A stretch of DNA of 64,000 nt from Pelodera strongyloides (Eukaryota > Nematoda > Chromadorea > Rhabditida > Rhabditidae), in assembly GCA_036852015.1 (NCBI GenBank), contig JAANDG010000075.1, positions 1-64,000 on the forward strand. Reading direction: 5' to 3'. The position numbers were made by a program, and so were the translations under genes. The notes below the pieces were generated by a model, which was not told the DNA's origin, made no database searches, and worked only from the letters and a program-made list of their open reading frames with translations. This document shows, in pieces, positions 13,255 to 25,776 of this stretch (its first letter is position 1; every line of letters begins with the position of its first letter).

Positions 13255-16200
13255 CTAGCAAGCTTCATTACATTGTAGTCCAGTTGAGATACTCGTATCA
13301 TCAATGGTTGATTCACTTTGTAGAATTCTTTGTTTGCGAACGGTCTTCTGTAAAACTGATCGCTGATTGGCCGACAATCTGTGATTTGAATCTCTCCTCG
13401 ATTGCTGATTGGTCGAGTAGACAATACTCAATTCTTCGGACTCCTTTCTCGACAGTATCTGACGGATAATCGATATGGAACGTTTGCGTATTTTATAATT
13501 GAGAGAGATGTAGACACCAGGAACGGCAATTGAGAAAAACACGGAGAGAAGGTTCTGGAACGGAATTCGGGTTACTATTGTAAGTACTGAAATGACAGAA
13601 AATTGGGGGACTGACGATATTAGGTATAAAGGTAACACATTACTATATTACTGAATCGGCGAACCGCTCGTAAAGCGGGCAAGCACTGCGGTCGCCAATC
13701 TGCTTCAAAAGCCCACTCATCTATCACAAAACTGCTATGTTTTAATTTTTAGACTTTGTATGTCGCCTTAAACTAAACCATGCACTAGACTCGAACTGCC
13801 GAAGTCTTATTTTGGGAACAAACATTGACATCTAGATCTAGCTACACCTCTACACTTGGGATTTTCATATCTACACTTGGGAAGAACAATAAGCACGAGT
13901 GAATGGTTCAGGACCAGGACTACCGAGATCCCAATGAAGGTTGTCTAAAACGTCAAACTCCGCGCCATCGCCCGCTTTGGAGCTCACACCGGAGGAAGTG
14001 ATCCCCTTTTTTGTGGACGGCGATGGCGCGGTGTAGGTGTAGTATCACTGTATGCCTACTGAATATTATCACACACCTGTACAATGGCAAATATTCTCGG
14101 ATATCTCCAGTGTCCCATATTATCTGGACCAAAGAAATTAAATAAAAGTGAATGGATTTCCAAAATACAACACAGCGAGAGCCCCTAGAAGTTTATTTAA
14201 TATTTGGTAATTTGGTAATCTGGTAATTTGCAGGAACTTGTAGAGGCGTAGAGGTATCATAATTTTATTTATTTATTTTACACAAGTCACACCACACAAG
14301 AGTGATGCAGAGAATTTGGCGTCCCTTTTCTGACAATTTTTGAGAAAAAATTAGTCGCAAAAGTGGTCCCCCCATACCAGACGAACCTGATACAGTAATG
14401 TAATTTCCCGACGTCGCGGTACATAGCGTTTACCAAGCGATCGTCGATTCGAAACTCTTCTAATGTAGATGTACAAAATGAGTTTGAAAACAATTAATAC
14501 CAAGGGCACGGTGACTGTTTCAAATTTTGCCACCTGAAAATACTAGCTGAAATTGGCTGTAAACGGCAGTGCAAAGCAAAGTCCACCGTTTCCCACAGAT
14601 TTCCCTACTTTTTCCCACCAATTGAATTATATTTTCAATACTGGTTGTTCGATTCCTTTGTGGTTCCTGAGGATGTCCATACCAAAACCAGACGAATAAA
14701 ATATTTAATATGCGCTTATTTTTGCGAACACTAAACAGTTTGAAAATATGCTTCACCATATTCCAAAGGGCATCGTAGAAAGCAGATCAGGCCTTTCAAA
14801 TAATTTTTGGGGGCTATATGGATCTTCATGCCCGTCTGTTAGTGAAACCATAAAATCAACTTACCTCATAAAATGTGATCAAATTACCACGATGATTGGG
14901 ACATTTCCAAAAGAAGGCCCACACTAAAAATATGGAGAAAAACTATAACCCAATTCTTTGTTTATGCTTATTTTAAATTACAGAGTGCAGCGCAATATGT
15001 ATATAAATGTTCATACCAAAGGGGCCTGGGCCCTTATGTGCCCATATTTAACTGGATATAAAACGAACTTGTCGTTGAAAACTCCTTATAGCAGTGTGAC
15101 ATGTTGTGGAGAGCACTTTCTGCTATAGCTGCGCTCCAGAAGAACATGAGTGTGCTGAAACGTTAGAAAGCTTATGATAGGTTCAATGGACATTCAATGG
15201 ACAGGAAAGCCGAGCGAGGACATCGTTTACAACCCAAAGAAGAAATGTAAATTACAGAAATGTATTGCGGAGCTCAAGGCTCAAGGGGCACAACCATGAA
15301 AAAAGCGCTGTATATCATAGTGGTGAAAACCACTTCTTCATGCTTCCTTATTAGCTGCCCGTTGCATAATCAGAGAGAGAAATCAATTAGTTTTCTGATT
15401 GTGAGCCCAACAAGCAAACATAAACGTAAACTCACATCTTGATCCATTTGCCTTGGAATAAAAAGTCATTGAACTTTGGTGCGAGAAATATTGCCGCTCT
15501 TTGTATAGTCATAATCAATATGATAAATACATCCATTCGATAGCAGACATATTCCAGGAAGCAGGAAATATTGTACACTTGGTAAAAGTCCGTGCCATTG
15601 TAAATCTGAAAATGCGGAATGAGAATGGCGTGCAATTTGCCCGCCGATCTCACGCTGCGTGCACGCGAAAAGCATGAGGCGAAATGGCATGAGTACGTCG
15701 CGCAAGTGGCAACTTTACGGCGAGCAAGCGGCGTGGTTTCGGCGGGCAACATGCACGCCAGAACCCAACGGCGTGTCACTTTTTCCATGCCACATGCACT
15801 CCGGAACGTTGCCGTGTGCATGCCAATTTTCTCGTTGAACTAGAACCTTCGCTTCGGGACCCTAGCCGCCACCATGCACTGACAAATCCGTTCGCGTTGC
15901 GCTTGATCGCTACGTGATACTGACACAAAACACTACGAAGAGAGATCACATCTCTTTTCATGTCAACGGGCGGATACATTATAGAGTATGAACTAAGAAG
16001 AAAATAACCTACATTTCTTCCCAGGGTTGTGACAGGAATTGCTACAAATGTCTGGATAAATCCTTGGATGAAAGAACAAATCACGAGGTTCACAGTGAGA
16101 AAATGGAAGGAAGGACGGTAGCTGGCGACATTCCGAAAATATATTAATATCATTACTTCAATTCACAAAAAATTCCAGACAATTTCGTTATCCTTCAGAT

Positions 16201-16541
16201 CCTTCAGATATTTAGTTTTCGAGAGTGATATGGCGAAACACACGCCTGGTAACCTCATTCCCATATATTATATGCAAATTTGTGTACCCTAATGTGCCAC
16301 AATGGCCTGACACGAAGTATGGATTGTCGCTGTCTAAACACTGATACACATTATGTTCCTCCATATTATATTCCCCTTCCCTAATGACAACCTGTCGAAG
16401 CACAACCAATAGTAAATAATTCGAAATGAATAGAATTAGAGCCGCCAGCGAATAAATAAGTGCCACAGTAATACGAAGAGAAATCTCATTGTCGTCTCCT
16501 TCTTTAGTACTATTTCTCTCGATCCAGTTAGTCAGAAACAT
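13255..16541 (-). CDS. Seven-transmembrane serpentine receptor (nematode chemoreceptor-like), multi-exon, partly resolved
   Basis: Supported exons, 5' to 3' on the minus strand: 16541-16392 (start MFLTNWIERNSTKE, TM1 ending LLLVVLRQ); about 16160-16013 (NVASYRPSFHF, TM2, ends LGRN); 15605-15436 (IYNGTDFYQVYNISC, TM3, then TIQRAAIF); 15154 to about 15080 (TLMFFWSAAIAESA, candidate TM4); 14923-14865 (WAFFWKCPNHRGN, extracellular loop); 14533-14434 (VAKFETVTVPLVLIVFKLI, TM5 and basic loop); 14386 to about 14284 (possible TM6 start); 13586-13255 (TM7 VFFSIAVPGVYI, then IRKRS and a polar tail, TAG). Junctions 16013/15605, 15436/15154, 14865/14533 and 14434/14386 agree in phase. The TM1/TM2 junction, the end of the TM4 exon and the TM6/TM7 junction are not resolved. 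IQR stands where rhodopsin-type receptors have DRY. The subfamily cannot be named from memory. Likely an orphan or chemosensory receptor. Confidence 0.68.
15606..16012 (-). other. Intron of the receptor gene with a GC-rich patch
   Basis: The intron lies between the TM2 exon (donor GTAGGT) and the TM3 exon (acceptor TTTTCAG). Bases about 15620-15850 are much more GC-rich than the surroundings and rich in GCGTGC, CGCCG and GGCGGGC words. Similar patches occur near 8510-8600, 11870-11990, 37230-37480 and 54990-55100, suggesting a dispersed repeat family. Open frames here are not supported as exons. Confidence 0.5.
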
Positions 16542-17201
16542 ATCCACATATAGTTGATTCTATAAAACAATGAACAATGAAGGCAGTTTAGGGCAAATTT
16601 AGACAGTCAACGATCAGAAGTTCATTGTAGAAATGCATAAGAACGTTTAGTATGTTTATCCCATATTAATTCACAGATAAATATTCAAAAAAAAATTCCG
16701 TCTTTTTAAAAAAAAATTCTTCTAGCCGCAACAAAATGGTATCGAGCAGATTCGCAAGTGTACTAATAAAGTTTGGCTTAAACGCTAGGATAACAAAAAG
16801 GAAAGGGACATATTCCCAATACTTTGCCGGCAAAGTTTTGCAGAACAAGAGTTTCAAATTCAAGCTCAAATCGAGATAAGTCGCTGCGATCTCATTTTGA
16901 TTCTTTTAGTATTTCTTTCCTGCGCTCATGCACCAGACGAGGGCAAACAATAGGAGGATTTTATTGAATCGTTTGCATTTAATTGAAAAGATCGCGAAAA
17001 AAGCAAAAAGGTCAAAGAAATCACGTTTTCTCAATTTTTGGGGACGTTAACTAATAAACATATGTTGGGGACGATAACTAATAAACGCAGGGCGGTGCCT
17101 AAGTCGCTGTCTCGGTTGCGGAGGAAAAAGGTGCTCAATCGCTATACTTGGCCATGAAGTGAACTAACTGAAACCAAAAACCCAGAGAGCGTGTATTTCA
17201 G

Positions 17202-20200
17202 GGCCTGGACCCGCACGGAGTTCTGCGAAGACAGCGGACTATCTCCCACGGGCTTGATCTCAAGGTTAGATTCGCGGTGGACGAGTCAAGCTTTTGTAAG
17301 TCTTTGCGGAGCAGTCTCTATTCTATGGTATCTCCTCCAAAAAAATATGGAATTATATGATGGAACTTGAAGGATTAATAACATAATGATGTTTTGTGCG
17401 CATCGTACAGTCCAATTTGATTACTATTAGCAGCATTACCCATCATACCTGTGCCTTGGTTATAATTCGAAGTTAAGGACGTGTCCGCTTTACTCTGCGG
17501 TAATTCGTAGTTGGCTAGATTTTTTTATAATATAAAAACTTGTCTATGTTATTCGTGTATGTTAGTACATTTAAAATATCTATGGCTCCCTTTTCAGCTG
17601 TCGATTTTAACAATTTATTTCCGTGCAAATAGCGCGTTCCCATTGGTTACAGGACCTGATAGATGCCAAACGCAGCATGGTCGTTTTTATAACTTTCATT
17701 AATTGTTATGTTCTTTCGAATTCTTTTTTTTTCTCCGTGGAAGTTGTACTTTATAGATATTCGTATTTAGGTTATGTCGTACGCATTTCATTCAAGAGTC
17801 TACTCCGGAGGTGGAGATGAAACAGGTGAATTAAGTGTGCTTATAAATGTTGCGCTGCAACAGAGTTGTAAAATAACTTCACAAAAATAAGGTTTATTGA
17901 AGAAATATGATACAAGACAACCGGAACTAAAATTAACAAATTCAGTAAGCATGCCCGACTAGTAAGGACAAAAAAAATGCATAAACTGGTTCGGCCTACA
18001 ATCTACAAAATTTTGAGCAAAGCTCCGATGTCGCACTGATTTAGTAGGGAAAAGAAAATCGGCTCTGCATTGGCACTAGTCTGGCTCTGCATTGGCCCGC
18101 ACTTTTTTGCCACCGCACCCCCGCGGCGGAACCGAAGCAATTTCGCGCTGCTCGCTTCTCGAAAAGTTTGTTATTTCAAGTTTCTTTGCCGAAGATATAG
18201 CTTCGAACGCGCGACTCCCGTTATCTAATGTTTGTTATCCAAAAGGGGAAATATCCAATCTACATTAAATTTCTCCGAATTGTCATTCAATACGTGCCGC
18301 TTGAAGTGGTCGGGAGCAATCTTTTTTCTATTTCTTTTTTTTCTTCGACAACTAAAATAAGAGGACTTTCGATGTGTGAGGAGGTGACTGCAATCCGAGA
18401 GCTTTATTCTGAAGACCAAATTTTCTGAAAACTTAAATATGGTGCACTAACCGAAGAAGTGTGTGCAAATTAACTGCAATATTTTTACTTCTATTATGTA
18501 CATTAGAGTGGATAATTTCATAGCTCATCCCGTCATACTATGATTTTTTTTGCATAAGTTCACGCACCGTTTCCCTTTCAACATTTCGTTTTCAGCGATG
18601 TCGGTATAAATTCATGAATGATTATGAGTGAACGCTGTTGTTAGTTTGCTACATAGGAACATATGCTTCCATCGAATTTTATTTTAGACGTTTTATATTA
18701 TTCCGTAAACGAATTTGAAATCGCCTGAAAATGTAGAATTGTGCTTCCACAAATTGGTCTCCGGTTGCTCTTCCTTTTCTCATGAAAACAGAGAAGAAGA
18801 ATTAGCATAGATAATGTCCGGTCATCGTCGTGCTCGAAATGTATAGGTCTATCTGAAAAATTTCTTCCAGAGCCCCCTTCCTATTAAACACTGAATTTTT
18901 TCTTTAATTTCAAGCATACGGACGCTTTTTGAAAAGTATGATATGGACAAGTGCATTTATATATATTTATGCTAAGTGTGCTAGTTTTTTTTTATTCAAA
19001 TCGTACTCATTTGCATATGAGCATATGACGTATGGAACTGTAGGTATCCAAAATACGCTTCAAAAATCGGCTGTTGTACTGTTTCAAAGTACAATTGTAC
19101 ACTAAGTGACATTCACATTCACAATGTATTTCGGTATTTTCTTTGTTGTAGAGGAGTTGCTGGTGCGTACCTTTTTTGGGCAACCAGTTAATAATACTAA
19201 ATTATAGATAATAACGGAGAATTATAAATATAATGATCAATTATAATGTTTGAGTATTTTCAAGAGACTAAAGCTCGGAATTAAGAAGCCAACAATTCCC
19301 GTGTTCAATTTCAGAAGCGATGTTCGCGGGTAAAAATGCAATCATCAGCGTTTCTGCGTCAAAACGGCAAGGCCGACGTCACAGTCAGGTTTGTAATATG
19401 TTGTACCCATTGATTTATTGTTATACTAATTATTTTAAAGCGAAATGCTAGCCTCTTTGGAAAATTTGCATATGATAAGCAAATCCCATGTATCCTATGC
19501 TAATTTTGTACGATCGTCCACGGCAATCGTACAAAATTAGCATAGGATACATAGGGTTTGCTTATCATATGCAAATTTTCCAAAGGGGCTAGCATTTCGC
19601 TTTAACAAATTTCGGGATCAAAGTACACTATACAGTAATAATGTTATGTTAATTCACTGGGAATAACCGTTAATTAGTTCTTCCTCAGGTAAACCTTCTC
19701 TATTGGTATGTATGTATAGCGTTGATTGTAGATTGTAGTCCATAAAGTGCATTCTCTTGAGAATTCACTTTGTTGTACTAAATACTTTAATAGCATCTGT
19801 AAAACGTCTAAAGTTCGTCAGTGCCTCTGTCATGCACAGTAATTATATTTTCCTATAAAAAAACTCCTTCTCCCGCTTATTCGAATATTCCTAACGTCAT
19901 TCAAACTAATGTGTTTTCTCAGAAATTTTGTCATAAACGCTAATTGCGGCAAGATGAAGTAATGACACGCGACAGAAAGCCTTGGGCGGCCGCCCTCAAC
20001 CCCTTGTGTTTCTGAACTAAGTGTAGTTCATTAGAAATTACTCTTTGTCAGCATTTGGAACCCTCTTTTCTTCCAAGCTCTTTCACTCCATTCCCTAAAT
20101 TTTCCAGAATCAGGTCTTTGTGAACAGATTGGTAAAACAAATTGTTCTAGTTTTCTAGTTCATGTTCTTTTCATTTTCATGTTTTATTCCGATCACAAAA

Positions 20201-22049
20201 TCCAAATAACTTTCGACCACATACTTCCAAACTTCTACGAATGGAATAATACAGCAAAAATCCCTTTGTAATTTCCAACAATCGTCGACCTTCGACCTAA
20301 ATTCCAATGTCTATGTGTCCATGGCAGCACGGCCGGGCCCTTTACTCCAAAGCCAAAGGGTATCAGGTTTCGCGCACTTCGTTTGCTTTATACTCGTCAC
20401 ATTTTGATATACTTTCCTTTATTCTCAGTTCTGTGTTCGTTTACTTATGAAATTAAGGTGCCCATAGACATCAGTTTTACTAATAAGAATAAAATAATGC
20501 TAGAATTCACTGAAATTCAATTGATCTCACTGGTTCACGGGAGAACAGACACTTTCATCAACATCCATTTAGTAGTTTAAGACCCCATGAAATGTTTTTT
20601 TTTCTTTCTCTGATTTTACTACCGCATAGCCTCAACAGACACGGCAAACTGCACTTAGCAAAACTGCAAAACTCTTAGGGTTATTTGAGTACATCATGAT
20701 ATTACAATGAAACTGAGTGAGGTTGACAATGAGAAGCTCGCTATTGTTCTAGGCATAATTGTAGATTTTATTCCCCAAATATCATCACCAACAGTATTAC
20801 GTACTAGCTTCGAAGAAAATCAGCTCAACTTAGATACATGACATTTAGTAGATTTGAACCGAAAATCACTCCTCCAAGGTTTCTTTACATAGATTACTTC
20901 GGAAGGATTTTCCTTTAATATTGCAATTTCCCTCTAAATATGTCAAATTTTCGGTTTAGACGTTGACGTTAATCATTTAAATTGTTAATTATCTATTCGC
21001 ATCGAAAACAATGCATTCTAAAAAAAGTACACCCTAATATGAAAATGACATCATTTCCCTCAAATATCGGCGATCTGTGCACTTTGCTCTTTTCTTTACT
21101 TATTTCCAACGGCGAAGCCAGTATTGAATTACCGAATTTTCGCCCTCTTAGCCATAAAACCTTTTTCCTTATAAAACGAAGAAACCATGTGATTGTTTGC
21201 CAATGCCAGTTTTCGTTTGAATATAGCACTATAACTTACGTATGTGCCGATCTTTCATGAAAAAAACATGCTCCGTATAAAAAAAAATATTTGACGCATT
21301 TCGTAACATTTTTCTATGAAATTACTCACGCTTTTGCAAGAAAAGCATCTCATAATGTAACGTGTTCCACTGTAAAGTAATATGGCTGTAATTCATTTTG
21401 TTTCTTGAGCATATTCCCTCGTTGTCCAGATGTCACATATTTATTTGTTAGTCTTATAGTTCACAAAGTCTAATCGTCTAAAGCCAAAGCAATTTGTTCC
21501 CATAATATGTTGACAACCCGTTCAAATTGTAATGTATGGCTTATTATGCGAATTCAACCAGGAACTAAAATAACGTCCCATTTCCACGGTCAATGTCAAT
21601 GCATTTATATTTTTGTTTGCAGATACAATATGTGTTATGTGTAAAATTTTCTCTGTTCTGTTGTCATTTTTTTTATTTGTACATTTTTCTATTTGTAAAA
21701 ATTCGCATAATCTGACCTGACCAGAAACTTATTGCGACTCGGTACCCGTCACTACCACTGCGCATGAACTTTTTTCTTAAAATCTAAATACTGCTAAAAC
21801 CGAAGCGAATATTCATGTTACGATACTATATAATTTCCCTCAAGAAAATCAATTTCGCAAAAATTTGACTCTAAAAATGGGCGAATTGCCATGGACCAAT
21901 GCCCAATTTTACGCCCTTTCGGCATAACAATTCCCCTTTGATTGGTTTCCACACAGAATAAGAAGAGAAATGAGAATTCAAGAAACGATTGAACCTCCTT
22001 TGATTTTACTTTATTATTATTATTCTATTATTATTATTATTATTATTCT

Positions 22050-22092
<43 letters not shown>

Positions 22093-22140
22093 GTATTATT
22101 CTTATTATTATTATTATTATTCTTATTATTATTATTATTA

Positions 22141-22177
<37 letters not shown>

Positions 22178-25100
22178 TTATTATTATTATTATTATTATT
22201 TCTTATCTTCTTCTTCTTCTTCTTATTCTTCTTCTTATTCTTCTTATTTCTTATTCTTCTTCTTCTTCTTATTCTTATTCTTATTCTTATTCTTCTTCTT
22301 ATTCTATTCTCTTATTTTTCTTCTTCTTCTTATTCTTATTTTCTTTTATTCTTCTTCTTCTTCTTCTTCTTCTTCTTCTTCTTCTTCTTCATTCTTATTC
22401 TTCTTCTTCTTCATTTCTTCTTCTTCTCTTCTTCTTCTTCTTCTTCTTCTTTCTTATTCTTCTTCTTCTTCTTCTTCTTCTTCTTCTGCTTCTTCTTCTT
22501 CTTCTTCTTTCTTATTCTTCTTCTTCTTCTTCTTCTTTCTTCTTCTTCTTCTTTTATTCTTCTTCTTCTTCTTCTTCTTCTTCTTCTTCTTCTTCTTCTT
22601 CTTCTTCTTGATTCTTCTTCTTCTTCTTCTATTCTTCTTCTTCTTATTATTATTCTTCTTCTTCTTCTTCTTCTTATTCTTCTTATTCTTCTTCTTCTTC
22701 TTCTTCTTCATTCTTCTCTTTCTTATTCTTCCTTCTTCTTCTTATTATTTCTTACTTCTTCTTCTTATTATTATTATTATTATTATTATTATATTATTAA
22801 TATTATTAATATTATCATATATAAGTTTTTGTTGGCTAATATCTACAATCCCACACAAAAAAATTAACTTAAAATATATATCTATAAATACAATATTTTA
22901 TTTTTGGAGTTTGAACGAGCAGTTCATCGATTCTACACAGAACCACCATTTCTCCAGAAGTACCCTTTATTTGTGCGATTCTACTGGGCGCTTCGCTCGC
23001 TTCAGTACCACATATTTTATGAAAACGCAGGTAAGCAACAATATTTTAGCATCACACATCTCGAACACAATCATAATCTTTAGCTGGCTGGTAACTTGAA
23101 AAAAGCTGGTAACTTGAAAAAAGAGGGATATCTTCTTTTTGCGCCACGCAGATTAAAAATCTTGAGCGAAGTTTCGGATTGAACATTGTTGCGGCAAACT
23201 GAACTCTCCATTGAACTGACACATGAGATGTATGCGATAGACGATAGTCAGATTCTGTGAGGAGTTTCACATCTTTTCTTTTAGAACTGGACGACGAAGA
23301 CTTGTCTGATTTAAAGTGGGAGGTGGCAATTAAGCCACCTCCCATTGAACAACTATCGAGGACCACCGGATTCGACAAGAAATGGATCAAGTACATGTAT
23401 TCTAAATTTAAAACTGTAAGTTATACTGTTTATGGTTTACTTTGTTAATGTTTGTAAAATATATCGTTAATGTTTGTAGAACATATTACATAATTTCATT
23501 CATGTCTTCTAATTATATTTTTCTTTATACAAGCTTTGCTCCCTGATTCCTATGACCATAAGCTAAAAAATATGTCCGTAAACATACGAGTTTCTTCCAA
23601 GAGAAACAATGTACGGGCGCGTACGGCGGCATCTCGGAGACCGTTCTCAAAAGTGCGATTGTGCGCGATATCCAAGTTATTTCACTTTTTTCGTCCGTAA
23701 TTGCAAGTGTCATTGTCAAAACTACAGTTTCCCTTCAGGAATGTCCAACTGGCCGAATGCACGAACCCGAATTCAAGCGTCTTCTATCCTGTATAATAGC
23801 TCCAGAACGATCGTCGGATCAATATCTCACTAGGCTATTTCATGCCTTCGCCGCAACCAACGACAGTACTACGGTCACATTTCAGGTGAGTGCGGGGTAT
23901 GGGATTACGGTAACAGGCTATTCGGTTATAAGTTATTCCTCTTCATTTAAAGACTTAAAGCTAACATCAGGTTCTGAAACGTATCGTGGACAACTGAATT
24001 CATATGTATTGTATTCAAATGAATGTACTTAAACGGAAAAAGCGCGCAGTTATTTGCATACCCTACATGCGAAGACAGCGTCCAACATACGTTTCAGAAA
24101 CTGTTCAACCACTTTAAAAAATGCACGTAAACTTGGTTCACTATCACAGAACATTAAGTCAGTAATTAATTATTTAATGAAGAACGTACTTACAACTAGG
24201 AAACGCGAAGTGCATTGTGCCAGTCAAAACGGGAAAGGCGCAGAAGGACGCCGAAATTGGCATATAATATAATAATACACAGGAATTAAGTTATCTGGAA
24301 TGCATTTCAAAAGCCGCGCATCATGCCGCTTTAAACGAAGCAGGAACTCAAATCCTGTCCTTACAGAGTCTTCTCGACTGTCTCGCATTTCTATGCCCGC
24401 ACACACCAGAGGTAAACGCGCGATGGACAATTAAGATAATTACAGGAAGAGAGGATACACAATTCAATTTTTCGGTAAGCTTCCAGCAATAATCCGATCA
24501 TACATCATACGGCATATATATACATTAGACTAGACACTAAAAATCGCCGGCCGTGAGATACGTTAAAGGGAATGTCAAGCCGGTTTTGCATGTTGGGCTC
24601 AAAAAAAAAGCTTGCGTTTTGAAGGTAAGGAAAGTGAAAATAAAAATAAACAAAAACTTTCATGTAAGAAGAAAAACAATTTCAAACCCCTCCAAAAAAC
24701 TCCTTCAGTATGGGATTCGAGTCGTGTGGACAAAATCAGAACTATTCTCTGCCGCAGGACAGTTTGCTGTTAGACAGCAAAGAAAAAGAGGAGGGCGCGA
24801 GAGAAATTTGTTTAAGTCAGCAAAGAAAAAGAGGAGAGCGCGAGAGAAATTGTGTAAACTACGGTAGCTGTGACAGCGTGTTATAGAATATCTGTGAATC
24901 AGGCTTGACATTCGCTTTAAGCTCACAAGAAATGACTTACTTTACAAAAACCATATTGGTAATGTAATATGTGGTTAGAACTACGGGTGCATCTGTAACA
25001 ATTTAACACACTAACAGTCTCCCGATTGGTTGTGACCACTTCCGCAAGATAAGAAGCATTCTAAATTTTCATAAAAATTAATAATTTATTCATTATCTTC

Positions 25101-25776
25101 CATCAGGAATTTCTCCAATTCGCCAAGTCAGTATTCGCTCTTCAAGAAGGAAAATCAAGTTTGGTAGATGAATGCAATACTCGAGAAACTGTCTACCAAA
25201 GGGCTGCTGCTATCTTCCATGTACGGCTTTCAAAACTTATATAATGTTGCCGTTATTTATTTAGAGAAAAGTAGAATATCATCTTAATTTTTACGAATAC
25301 TACTCTCACATCCACAGACAGAACCACCGACTACATACTATATAAACTTATAAATGCAGTAAGTAATGAGTACTGAATAAGGATAGTCCCTAGCCCTAGT
25401 CCCTACCTGGTTGACTTGGGTCTTGGGTCAATACATATCCCTTACCACTATAGTGAGTCTCCAAAAATACGGTATGAAAAGACATTATCGTACAAAATGA
25501 AAGAAAATTTAAAACGGAATTGTCTGTTATTTCAGGAACTGGACCAAAACAGAGATGGCATTGTGCAAAAAGAAGACATGGTTCGATTCTTTCAGGTAAT
25601 ACCGTAACGCAAAACTTCATAATTCGGTTAGAGGGATATGCCCAGCTAAAAACTGAAACTGTGTAATGCGTTTTTTGTGTAGTGATAACTAACTAACGAC
25701 CAAAAAGACTAACTACGGTGTATATGCATTTATTAACGTAACAATTATTTTACAGACAACCGAAATCTTCCGATAG
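17202..25776 (+). CDS. KChIP/NCS-like EF-hand calcium sensor with only the last EF hand intact
   Basis: Well-supported exons: 22923-23030, 23285-23415, 23739-23885, 24367-24474, 25107-25220, 25536-25595, 25756-25776 (TAG), all in phase. A tentative upstream exon, 17202-17295, also fits in phase; the true start was not found. Family match: KYMYSKFKTECPTG parallels the KChIP motif YRGFKNECPTG. The helix TVTFQSLLDCLAFL and a following RW parallel FEDFVVGLSILLRG..LKW, and EFLQFAKSVFALQE parallels EEMLAIMKSIYDMMG. EF-hand 1 is the usual degenerate CPTG type. Loop 2 (AATNDSTTVTFQ) and loop 3 (ITGREDTQFNFS) lack the acidic ligands. Loop 4 (DQNRDGIVQKED) keeps D-x-N-x-D-G. KChIPs bind Kv4 channels and NCS proteins bind other membrane targets. 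With one functional loop, this protein may act as a constitutive or low-calcium-response partner; that is inference. No N-myristoylation start (MG) was seen. Confidence 0.75.
19435..19606. repeat. 172-bp near-perfect palindrome (MITE)
   Basis: The left half TTAAAGCGAAATGCTAGCC continues to TAATTTTGTACGATCGT. The right half is its reverse complement, with only a few mismatches and a loop under 10 bases, ending GGCTAGCATTTCGCTTTAA. It shares the TTAAAGCG end with other dispersed elements in this window. Confidence 0.9.
22004..22825 (+). repeat. About 820-bp TTA/TTC trinucleotide microsatellite
   Basis: The tract opens with (TTA)n, changes to mainly (TTC)n interrupted by TTATTC and TTTC units from about 22200, and returns to (TTA)n near 22760. 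Frames through it read as runs of Tyr, Leu, Ser or Phe and are artefacts. A pure purine/pyrimidine strand bias over about 550 bases could favour triplex (H-DNA). It ends about 100 bases before an exon of the calcium-sensor gene. Confidence 0.95.

Larger units (their letters stand above)
17296..22922 (+). other. Putative long intron or 5' region of the calcium-sensor gene
   Basis: If exon 17202-17295 is real, this 5.6-kb stretch is its intron. It contains a near-perfect palindrome (19435-19606) and the large TTA/TTC repeat (22004-22825). A second candidate exon at 19315-19388 (acceptor AATTTCAG, donor GTTTGT) has an ATG at 19320 giving MFAGKNAIISVSASKRQ. Its phase joins neither neighbour, so it is left unplaced, possibly an alternative first exon. 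Confidence 0.4.

Noticed and set aside
13239..13424. Alternative minus-strand frame overlapping the last receptor exon
   Set aside because: The other frame carries the membrane segment and basic tail expected after TM7; this one is a shadow.
21970..23099. Long open frames of Tyr/Ser/Phe/Leu runs on + and Lys/Glu/Asn runs on -
   Set aside because: They are direct readings of the TTA/TTC microsatellite in all frames, without splice context.
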